From contig JACDOX010000007.1 of NCBI GenBank assembly GCA_014549065.1, positions 10,523,648 through 10,587,647 on the forward strand: a DNA stretch of 64,000 bases, written 5' to 3'. Of this stretch, positions 13,701 to 25,700 are shown piece by piece. The DNA is from Cardinalis cardinalis (Eukaryota > Chordata > Aves > Passeriformes > Cardinalidae). How positions within the stretch are numbered: position 1 is the first letter of the stretch; every line of letters starts with the position of its first letter. A program made the translations under genes and the position numbers. A model generated the notes under the pieces. The model was given only the letters and a program-made list of their open reading frames with translations, did no database searches and was not told the origin of the DNA.

Positions 13701-16700
13701 GTAATTCTGGTTAAAACAATAACAGTTTATTCTCTAACACAATGGCTCGTTCATAAAAGCCCAAGCACAGAGCTCTATTCATAATTAACCTTCTAAAATA
13801 TACGTTAAATAAACTTGTTGCAACTTAGAAAGCTAACCAACATAGGCTTGTTGTTCTATTTCTCACGTCTGCACTACAGCTTAGAAAACTTTTTTGCTGC
13901 TTTAGCATTTGTTCCCATAACTGCTGCCTGAGGCCTGCCTTATTACCACCTTCCTAAAACCCTCTGATTTTTATAGATTCCAACATATAACCATTCTTTT
14001 TATGAGGTTTCCTTTCTTTCTATGATTTCCGAGAATTAAAATTCCCCTGGTTTTAAGGAATTGTAGACAACGGTTCATAACTGCTTTCCAAAATCCACAG
14101 TACTGGATGCAATGCANCAATTACAATTAATCTGTTCCTACTGCTATTGAAGCTGTAGCTCAAAAATGTGAACTGACCTTTCAATATCTTCTTAATTGTA
14201 AAATTTTTTGACTAAATTTGTACACAAATTTCCTGTAGTGAACTTCATAGGATATTTGATCCTTTATGATATTCTGATATATGATATTCATAGGATATTT
14301 GAGCCTGTATTTTATCTTTTTTTGGCAATTTTTATTAAAGGATTTTACAGAAAAAATACAAAAGCTTTTTGAAATCTAATAAACTAGGGTATATTTTAGT
14401 GGTCTTCTTGCTTTGAGTTCATTGTTTAGTGATCTTCAGAAGCAGAGGCAAGGACAGTGTCTCCTCATCAGCTTTGGTGACTCAAACTCTTTATTCTCTT
14501 TAGTAAAACAGTAAATAATTAGCCAGTAGACTGTGAATAAGCAAGTTTTTCCAGAATATCTTCATCCATTTAGTCAGAATTTAGGAAGTCTGTCAATAGC
14601 AAATTACTGTTTGCCGGGCAACAGTGAAGCTCAAGAATGGTTGCTTGACTTTAAATTATTCTTCTCGGTCTTCCTAAAAAAGGCAAAAATTGCNTCCAGG
14701 CTCTAGTAAAGTGGAACTTGAATTACAACAGATAGAAACTTTTCCATTCCATACATTATCAAGTTGTCTTCTCATATNGCTTGTTTATGTTGTATAAGTT
14801 GAAAAGTGCAGTGATCACAGTGAATACAGAGTGAATACAGAGTTTTAAGGTCCAACAAATCTCAGTAGAATAAATATTTTTGTGTGTTGCTCTTTTTCTC
14901 TCAACCAGAAGTAGGAGATTTTAGCCTCCTATNTGTTTCATTCCATTTTATATATGGAACAATATTCAGAATCTTCATTAAACATGTGAGTTTATATATA
15001 ATGAACTCTGTGGTAAGTGTTCAGTGGCACATCCAGATTTAATAACTCAGTTGTAAGGTGCTTTAAAGTATATTTAATACACAAAATCTATAGTTGTATA
15101 TCTACAGTTCTTGTGGGTTTGTTTGGTTTTGTTGTTGTTTCCCCTCTGTACCTTTTTTTTTTGTCTTGTTTGCTGTACATAGAAGCAAGTATCATTAGGG
15201 TTTGAGAAGACCTCCAAGATTGTAGAATCCAACCATTAACCTTGCACCAACTTCAAAATTTTGGTTATACACATATTATATATACCCCATTACTCTGTCC
15301 ATTTACTCCAGATAAAGTCTGCAACATAGAGGTTGGCCCAAAAGCAAAGAAGTCACATGTTAAGAGATTGTGATACATTGAAGTTGTGGTTTTTTAGTTA
15401 CTTGCAGGATTGAAATGGATAGTTTTATTCCAGAGAATAAAACTTTTCAGAAATGTTTGTATTGTAGTTGATTCCAGACAATAAGTCTGCTGCTGTTTTT
15501 TTCTTCTGATGCCATTCACTGCTCCCTTGTTCCACCCTCAATCACTGTTGTCCTTTTGGTCTGTAGTTTTAAAAGCAAGAGGCAAACTTGCAANGCAGTG
15601 GTTTATATCAATGATGCTCACGTGCTGTTTTTGCTTTTTTCCTAGAAGTTTTTCTAGCCATCCTGATGGGCCAGCAATAACAGAAATTCTTGTCATGTTA
15701 AATACAAAAACCTCCCAAGTGAATTTTGCAGAAGGATAGGAAAACATTAAAGAAAATATGGAATTTTTTTCAGTCTATGTATTTTTGTGTGAATGTAATT
15801 AGTGTGTATATAGCATAATCACATCCCCCAAAATCCTGTAATTTTTCATTCTACTTTGCAGCAACTTTACAGAAAGAAACCAGGATTGGCTGTTACATGT
15901 GCAAAGGTACCTCAGAATATGGACAAGAATAGATACAAAGATGTTCTACCTTGTGAGTCTAAAGTACAGTTTCTGCCTATTTTGCTTTTTAAAACTACTG
16001 TATTGAACTTGCTGATTAAAGACTTCATTATGTAATTGAAGTCACGTAATTGGTCATTTTATTTTCTAAAAGGTAATTTATTAAACAGCATTCTGCTGTT
16101 TGTGTTTCTGCAAGTCCTCAGGTTTTTTTAAACTTAATAGAGGGGAAGTATGTCTCTTAATTGCTAATTTTATTCCCTCTTTCTTGTGTGTGTGCAGATG
16201 ATGCCACAAGGATAATATTGCAAGGAGATGAAGATTACATTAATGCAAATTATGTGAATGTAAGTCATTCAGAGATCTGCATTTACTCACTTTCTATATT
16301 ACTAAGCAGAAAAAAAAGGCTTTTTTGGTGAATAAGGATATGTTGTTTTAATTAGGGAGATTTGTAAATGTGAAAAATGTAAAATTTCATAACCTAAAAA
16401 ATAGTGTCTGTTGTGAAACAGGTAACCATCTTAACACACAGTGAGTGCTACCACGTAGTGATACACTGTGATATGTGCAGAGTTTTTAACCAGTAAAATT
16501 TGTTTTATTTTTCCATATATTTCAAATGCTGTGGTTGTCTNCATAACACTAAGCTTTTTTTTCCCTCTAAAATGACTTATTACCATAGCTATGCTACGGA
16601 GGATCCAGAAGATAAACAAGTGCCTTGATTTTCCTAATCAATCAAGTGCAGGTTGGGAGTAAGGGGAAAAAAAAGGGGGGGAAAAAGGGAATATATTTCT

Positions 16701-19700
16701 GTCAGATACATAAGCTAAGCACCTAAATCACAGAGTCAATTATTAACTTCCTGTGTTTAATATCAGGCAATAAACAGCTTTTGCTGTACTTTTGGTGTAT
16801 ATACACCAACATCATTCCTTACTAAATATTAAAGAAAATTTAGAAAGCTTTGCAGTTTCAAGTTTGCAAGTACATTTTCACTATCAATCTTCTGCTCATA
16901 GTTCAGCATGAAGGACTACAGAATCTGTGCTTTACATCTGTTGTAAATAAATGGTTTAAAAGTTTTTTACATATCAAATTGTAATTGTGATTGTCTTATT
17001 ACTTAGCTTTTTGCCTTAATCTTCCCTCAAAACTTCCTGTTTGAATTAAGTGCTAAGTTAAAAAAGTACTTGAGTAGTGAGAGTGTACTTAACATAGGAT
17101 TTTTCTTTCCCTCTGTAGATGGAAATTCCTTCTGCTGGCATTGTGAACCGGTACATTGCTACTCAGGGGCCTCTTCCGCACACATGTGGACACTTCTGGC
17201 AAGTAGTCTGGGATCACAAATTATCACTGATCATCATGCTAACAACTCTCACTGAACGGGGACGGGTAAGCGCCCAGGTCCTTTGTATGCTGAAAAATGT
17301 GCTGTAGCTTTGAACTTTTTTCCATTGTTATGGTTAAATAACCCTAAAAGAGGCCAACTTATTCGGTTGAATTATTCCTCTGAGGGCCAGGCTTTCTGAA
17401 TTACTTCAACAGGGCAGATAGTCCTCAATTTGCTTTTTGTTATGCTGCTTTGCAAACAAACNAGCTGTCTGATAAACAGAAATCACTGCGTTCACTCTGT
17501 TGTGCTGATCAGACAGGTACTACGTGCTGTCGTTTTCTCCCTGGGCATTGGCCTCCATGTGGCAGTTTCTCTCCAAAAGATTTAGAAAATGTCTGGAAGG
17601 ATTGAGTGTGTTGAGCAAATCTTCTAGTCAACCTGTAGAAAGGAGTCTGCCATTGTGGTATTTACTAGTGGTTAGAATTTAGCTTGCTTATGTTTATTTA
17701 CATCTCAGGTTCCTTCCTAGAATTGCTCNGATAATTATTTTAATTATGTTTAGATAAATTCTGTCTCTTCTTGAATTTTGGAATAGCACAGTGAAAATCT
17801 GGTGCATTTTGATTTAATTTGTCCTTTGTAGTTTTAAAGATTAGGTTTTTAGATTAAATGGGAAGGTATTGGTTTTAAAGTTTTAGAAGCTGAAAACTCA
17901 ACAGTTGGATTTTTTTAAGAGGTGGAGAAGGTGATGACTNCTGTATGCCTTCACTGTAGCCTTCGTATTTTGTATGTGATCTGTCCTACATTATTAAATT
18001 TATCTGACATCCNAGTGTTTTCAGAAAGCAAGGGAGTGAGTNTTTTAGGTCATAAACAGCATAAAGATTGAGATGTAAGGAAGTAGAGTTAAGCAACAAT
18101 CAGGTTTTAACCACAGTCACATTATGTAGCTGCTCATGGAAGCAGACATTATTGAGCATCACCTGANGTAGCAATGCTCCCTTCATCTTTTGATTGTATT
18201 GGTGTATTCATTTCCTTGTATTGAGGAGGAACACAGATCGGTAATATTCTGTAGTTCATACAGTTAGTTGGAAACTTCAAGGCAGTTGTTAATAGCTTCT
18301 AATCATCCTGCTGGTAACTTTGTACACCAGACATATTTATGAGTTTTGTTTGCTTTCAGAAATTANTTAGATTTGCCCAGTTTGTGGGCATAGATTTGCC
18401 CAGTTTGAACTTGCANGCATAGAAAAATGTGTTTTCTTGTCAAGAATGTCCCCATTGGCAAATGCCACGCATTTTCCTAGTCCCTGAAGGTTTTATTTTC
18501 CAGACTATCTCTTTCCAGTGGTGTTAAGATTTGTATGATAGGATTTTTTTTTCTCCTCAGTAATGTTAATTTTTTTTTTTTTCAAAAGGAATACATGATT
18601 TTGGCTTAAATTTGAAGAGGAAAGTAGTTAAGATAAATTACTACAGTGAAACTTTCAGGCATAATGGTTATAATTTGAATTTCAAGCCTCTGAAAATTGA
18701 GCTCTATTAAAGGTTAAATTAAGAAATTTTAACTTTCCAAAAATTCCAGCTNGTGCTACTCTATCAATTTAAAAGTTACGGACAAAAACAACTTTGAACT
18801 TTGTGTAGGTTGCAGTGTCACATCAAAATTTTAATAATTTCCACAGGTGGAGATTCCACATTCTCATAAGGCTCTTGTTTCTGTGCTTGTCCTTCTTTGT
18901 GGAATTTTTTTGCCAACATCTAGTCAGAATTTCCCTTATAACTTCTTTACAGTTGTCTCTTGTCCTTTCATTGTTCACTTTCAAGAAAAGTGTGGCTTTG
19001 CCTTTGGTGTTAGCTGCTATNAGATGGCTAAAGTTAGTTTGACATTTAACCCCTGCACTTCTTTTCTTAAGACAGAATAAATCTATCTTTATTCTCCCAC
19101 ATTATGCCTTGAGAAGTCAATTCTTGCAATTACAAATAAGCAGCAGCCAAAGCATCATGCATTCAATTTACCTGAATTTTTATTATAAATCGCTAAAACA
19201 GAAGTTTATGGAGAACTTAGCCTATTTTGCCTTGTTATTTTTCAATTTGGATGGGAAAAAATCCAAATTGAAAANTTGAAAAGCTGAAACAGATTTTGTA
19301 CCACTCCTTGAATTCTCTGAACCACAACACAAGAAAGAAGGCTGCAAATGGAAGGGCTCATATACAACCTGTATATGTCTTGACCTGTGCCTGATTTTCT
19401 TTACAGACCAAATGTCATCAGTATTGGCCTGATCCACCAGATGTAATGGAATATGGCTGCTTCCGTGTCAGGTGCCACTCTGAAGACTGCACAATTGCTT
19501 ATGTCGTCAGAGAAATGGTCATTACCAACATTGAGGTAAATGCTCCTTGCCTTTAATTATCCCCAAACAAGCTGCATGAATACATTTATAGATGGGTAGA
19601 TAAATGTTAGAATCCTAAATGCTAAGAATACCAATATGCTAAGATGAAGACTATTTAGCAATGTATATGTGTATATCTCTGTGTGTGGATATGATGTGTG

Positions 19701-22700
19701 TCTATAAACACACACAGACATGTACATTTTTAAAAATAGAATATGTATACATTATATGGATCAACATGGTATGATTATTTCTTTAGAGCTTCTTCAAAGA
19801 CACACTTTTTGAAGCTCTATAATACATTATGCTCTAATACATTGTGCTATTATAATACAGGTACTGCAATAAGCATCAAAAGGAAGTTTAGTGCTTTTCT
19901 TTAAACAGTTTTGCAATCACTGACTCTTCCTAAGTACTTTGATTTATAAAGAGAGGTTTTTTNCCTAAGTAACTCTGCTGTTTCAAGGATGAAATATGGG
20001 TCACTCNGTTAATAGCATATGCAGCTAGAGCAGTTAATAAAGAAGTGAAGCAGAATAAAGTTGTTTTGAGAGAAGATGCAGAATCTCACCAGTTCCTTTT
20101 CATTGTCTTTAGTCAGATTTTAAAAAAGAAAAAANTCCATATGTATCTCAATTGAAATGTGTTCAATTTATGAAAAATACTNATATTTCATAACTCCTAA
20201 TGTTTTCATGCTAATATCTAGGGAGTTAGAAAGCAAAGAGAAGGCAAAACACAGCATATGGTCTTGTGCTTTGAAATCNGTGTTCAGGGCACATCTAGAC
20301 TTCCCACAACCTGAATTGTAGGGTTTGAAGTTTGGTTTTTGTTTCAAAGTAGACCTGCATTTCTATGTTTTTCTTCTTCATCTCTTTTCCAAAATTCTAT
20401 GGCCACAGGTATTTTCTAAAATGATGAAGGATTTATGCTATNGTAAAATGTGTAAGAAATCACTGTATACTGTCCAAAGGCTAATTTTTAGCCAGTCTTT
20501 TAAACTTCTGTAAAGTTAATCAGCTTTTACTGTTACCAGAATTGCTAGTAGTAATAGCAAGTAGTAAGCAAAGAAAAGGCAATATCTGTTTAAAAATGCA
20601 ATATTTAATCCATGTTCTTACAGCATGACCAATCCATTAGTCTCATACATTTGTAACTTGACATTCTCTCACTTGACAGTGCATCCAAATTTGCTTTGAT
20701 GTGATTAAGTTTTCCTTTGCAGTCATAAACATGTGAGATGTCAGATGNGAGTACTTAAAGGTTTTTCAGTTAAGACAGTTTACTGTACTTCTATTTCTAG
20801 ATATGACAAACCACCCAGTCAGGGAGCAGCATGATATTTGTTTCTGTATTTTGGCCAATTACTCTGTAAGTGATAAACCTGAATGTCAGCANAGAAGAAA
20901 TTAACCTCATAAAAGTAGTGCTGCAACTATATGTACCCAAAATTTTAGTTCTTTTCACTCAAATTATTTATTTGTAACCTTTATGTATCTCATAAAATGA
21001 AGAAAGGTTTAATTTCTGGCCTTTTCTTTCCAAGAACAAGATCAAAAGCAATACTGTAGCACTAACTTTGGGGTTGGTTGAAATTTTTACTTTTTTTAAA
21101 AAGCTTCAGAGCACTTTGGGGACCAGAACAAGCAGACCAAAGGAAAGAAATCATGTAGTGAGAGTGCAGAGTTCATCACACAGTGCACTATTTTGTAAAT
21201 TGAGATATGTATTTCTTNATGATCCTTGACAAAATAGCAAGAGGCTTGAAACAAATTTTNATTGTTTCCTTTGAGATGAATGCCTTGCAATGTATGATTG
21301 GCCATTAAATTTCACTGGTTTTGAAACATAAAGAACCAAATAACAAAAGTAAGTGAGAAATGTGATGGCAAGTGTGTACAGCAGCATNATAATTTATGAA
21401 CAGTTGTCCAAGAAATGACAAATGCCATTTGCCAGAGTATCTATCTACTCTTTGGAAACTGGGCTTTACCCCCAATCATTCAGACTGAGCTTTCAAGGTG
21501 TGCTTGTGAAGCTCAGTGGCAAAGAGCTCACCTTTTCCTGCTTAGAAGATAAAAAGACCATTTCAGGGTTAATGTAGTTCTATATTGTGATTATTTTTTG
21601 TCTTATTGAAGATTATGTTATAACTTCTGTGAAAAAGGACATTAACTGACACATTGCAAATGCAAAATCAATTGTTTGGTTTTAACGTAAGTAAGAATTA
21701 AGGTTGACATTTCAAGTTTAAATTTCCTACTTTCTATATTATTATTATGATCCTAAGTTCTGTGTGTTGATTTTCTGAAGAGCACACAAATCTTTTATTA
21801 ATCAGGGAGAGTCTATCATTTAAGGAGAATGAAACAAGGAAGTTTGCCTTTTGATGTAATTATAATAAGAAAGGCTGCAAACTGCAGAAGGATGAAGATT
21901 GGATATTTTTGTGGCTGAAGGTCTTGACAGTACAGCTGTATTGCAAGTGCATTTGAAGCACTACCTGTGACAGATGTATTCTTTATCAGGAATTCCAGCC
22001 CTANTGAAAGACTCACTGGTAAAGATCATGTGCTTCTGAGCAAAATCTAAGATGTTATCTTAACCACAATGAAGCTGCTTCTGCAGTTAGATATCTTGAA
22101 TTTGCTCAGGAGGGGTAGGGACAAGTACATAATTTTTTTGGAGTTATTTTGCTGAACAGCTTTGCTGTAATGACAGCAAAGAAACGCAGTAACAAAGAGC
22201 TGGTGATGTCTTACACCTCTGAAGAGGTGTAANCAAAACATGATGTCTTATACCTCTGTAGCTCCTTACAAAGTAAATGTGGATCAATGCCATGAAGAAG
22301 CTAAATGTTGGCCAAAGGGCTGACAATAAACTGGACAAGTTGCTGAAGTGTCACTGGAGTCTGTTGTTTGGGCTAATTTTTTTAATCCATAATTTTTAAA
22401 CTGATTTGGAGAAATACCAAATACATNAATTCCATTGAAATTAGTCCACATAAAAACAAAAAAAAATAATTTTGGAGTAGCAAGGTGTACAAGGTCAAGT
22501 TAAGCAAAAATAGCAACCAAGCAATAAGCAGCTGTTGCTGTCTCACTTTCTCTAAGACTCATAAAACAGGACTAATAAAGCCAGATTTTTATGAAAAAAA
22601 TTATACATTTATCAGTCATTAGGATGATTGTCATTGAAAANCACAGTGCTAAAAGAAAAAATTGAGANAAAGATTTAAACTGAGTTGTAGAGAATAGTAG

Positions 22701-25700
22701 TTTGATTAATAACTTGAATATGAGAAGTTACCTCTTCTTTTCCATTATCAGGTTTGTATAAAGGAGCAAGATCTGAGAGGAATAGTGTTTAAAAATAAGT
22801 ATTGCTAGCAGAACATGTACTGTAGGGCTAGCTATAGAACCACTAACTACAATTCTAGCATTTTTTTTATGTAGAAGTGCTAGNTTTTAGTAGTTGTGAT
22901 GGTCTTTTAACGTAAGCTATTTCTATGTGGGGTGTTATTTGGCTGACATTTTCTGTATTTAAAAACTGACTTTCACTAGACTTGAAGATATTATGTTTTT
23001 AAAAAAGCCAAAANCCCTGCTAAAAATAACTTTAAAAATCTGGGCTTCGTCGGAGTACTGCTTTGACATTTTCTGCAAGAGAGATAAAAACTCATGCATA
23101 GAAAAACTAATTCTAACATACACAAATAGATTTACTGTTTACATTGCTAATAAAACATAAAGTGTTTTAAAATACTTAGGCATTTTGGAAAGCAAGAGGA
23201 AAGCAGAATACTCAAGTTTCAGCATTTTGAATCATCTCAAAAGAGCTCANCAGAAGAATTAAAACTGATCGTGTTAAAGCACAAATAGTTGGAAGGCTGC
23301 ACTGAGGCTTGAGGCATACCTGGAATAATTAACAAACACCGGTATTGGTCTCAAAGGACAATTAGGGCACATAACCCTAATAAACCTTAAAATTGAAGAT
23401 TCTTACACCGAAAGCAGCAGCTGTGAGGACTAAGTGCATGTTCTTGGTGTGTTCTTACTCTGAGTAAGTCTTATGTAACATACTTTTTGTACCTAATGTC
23501 TGTAAACTATTTGACTAAATGCAGCTCACTCTATTTGAACCTGAAGTACTGATAAGTAAAAATTAAGTCAGGTCTTTCCATTGTTCTAAGCTTGTAAAAT
23601 GACTTTTTGCTTCTACAGATCACTGTTAGTGTTTCACAGGTGTGCCACTGGCACTTATCCATGCTGTGTAGCTTTAAGTTCTTGAAGCACATGGAAAGCA
23701 ACTGGATATTCTTGGATAGTTTTGGATAATTCTTGGATAAGTCTCTGGATAAGTCTTGGATAATTTTCAAATTAATCAAGTCTTTGTTTCACCAGGATGC
23801 TGTAATTCAAACATCTCTGATTTAAGAGAATTAGCTCAAACTGTTACGTGTAATTGCTGCTTTATCTCATTTCCCTTTTGAAGAGGTTCTGATTAAGCAA
23901 ATGCAGATTTTCAAAGGACTTTTTAATGATATTTCCTAGACATATTTTTGTANTTTTTTTTAAATCTGTGGCATTTCAGAAAAATGTGAATGGCAATCAT
24001 TTGATCAAGGTCAATTTTTCCTACTCAGTAGAGCTGGATAGCAAAAGGCCATGCATGCTTTTTCATGCAGAGATCCTNGTCATTGTGTGTCTTTTGATGA
24101 CATGGGTGGTAGATCACGATGTAATTTGTATTACAGTGAGCTTGGTCATTAATGTTAGATTATGTTGTCCATGTGGGCCTTATGCTGTACCTTTTAGTTG
24201 TTGATTTTTCAGGCTTTGCTTTTAAGAGGCAAAGTATGAGCTGTGTCATTTTTCTTTTTGTCCCTGTGGGCAATTGTAAATTTCTGCAATTGCTTTGACT
24301 GGAATAAATGTGTTCCCTAAGACTCTACTTAGTACATAGGGAGTACTTATTCCATCTTTTCTGTCCTACTACCCTGTTCCCTGGGAGTGGAACATCCTCA
24401 AGCAGGAGAGGAAAGCAAGCAGCTGAAGACATTTAAAACAGGTCCTATATTTCAGCAGTTGTGAGCATAAGAGAAAAGGGAAAAAATCTTTTAAAGTCAC
24501 TAGCATCACAAAAACATTCCTGTGTGGACCCCTTGGGAAAGGCCAGCTTTTATAGACTAATNCTGTCATAAAGGAGAGTTTTATTTCAGAAGGGTGCCAA
24601 ACGTTAAGTCTGATAGCGGACATAAATTAAATGCAGGTAACAGCTTAACTTTTGCAAAATGTGTGGAAGGAATAAAGGAGCATGAAGACTTGTCTCAGTT
24701 TGTAGAGATTGACATCCTCACTGCATGATGCTTCAGAGCTCACGAGCATCTTAGGTCTGTTCCTTCCCACCCTAACCATTAGTTACATCTGTAACATATC
24801 AGTTCAGCTCAATCTGAATGCAGAGATGATTGAGTGATTTCATAATCAAAATTAACAAAAAGCTAAACTGAAAGAACTTCTGTAAAATCTCAGCTTTTTT
24901 ACATATAATTCAAAAATTCAAAAAAAGAGAACTCTCTGTACAACAGAATCTTTTAACTAATTATATTACTTCCATACAGAAAAAGTATTCTCCTGTGGAT
25001 TGTACAGATGTCATTCATATATGTATAATAAGTATGTGAATGAATGATATATATGTATATATGCTGTTTTCTGACAGAAACCAGATTTAGCAAGTGTTGC
25101 AGGCAACTTTATTATACCTGAATATGTAAGTGTACACAGACATATTTACAATAGATTGTATAGCCCTAAATCCCTGTTATATTGGTATTGTTCTCAGCAG
25201 TTCTGCTGTTATCAGTCGTTTTTTCCAGCCAGTATTNAACTATAGTTGTGTAGTACTNTTATGCTTATGTCGTGTAGNATTTTACCTCAGGTGAATCAAT
25301 GATGTCAAAGTATATTAGGTCAACAGTCAATAAATCAAAAAAATTAAAATGTTTAGATCACAAAAGTTAAACTTCATACCTCATTTATTTAGAAAATGTT
25401 GTGCTTTATGAATTCTTTCCAAGAATGTTCATACTTCACACTGAATTTTAAAATCACAAACGTTTTCTACACCATCTACCTCTTATTGCATCTGCAGAAA
25501 ACACTTACTGTGAAAAATATGACTTGTATCTAGTAAACATTAATACAGGAGTCATAACACTGGCCATTTTTTAAAAACTTTATTGTATTTTAGACAGAAC
25601 AACAGCACACCGTCACCCATCTCCAGTACGTAGCTTGGCCTGATCATGGTGTTCCTGATGACTCCATGGACTTCTTGGAGTTTGTGAACTGTATGAGGCC

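Larger units (their letters stand above)
12729..15861 (+). other. PTPN3: PTPN3 intron with LTR and CR1 fragments
   Basis: 3133-base intron that holds a probable antisense LTR (about 13455-14105) and a short CR1 tail (about 15191-15290). The remainder is AT-rich with several Ns. Confidence 0.65.
17266..19406 (+). other. PTPN3: PTPN3 intron
   Basis: 2141-base intron. It has a direct repeat (AGATTTGCCCAGTTTG at 18369 and 18392), a diverged CR1 fragment (about 18820-19040) and a perfect hairpin (19239-19274) near the 3' end. Single Ns are frequent here. Confidence 0.7.
19536..25593 (+). other. PTPN3: PTPN3 intron (longest here), with candidate cassette exon
   Basis: 6058-base intron, the longest in this part of the gene. 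It contains a short inverted repeat (22211-22232), a TTGGATAA repeat cluster (23703-23765) and the candidate 48-base exon (25078-25125). No LINE or LTR was recognised in it. Confidence 0.65.
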
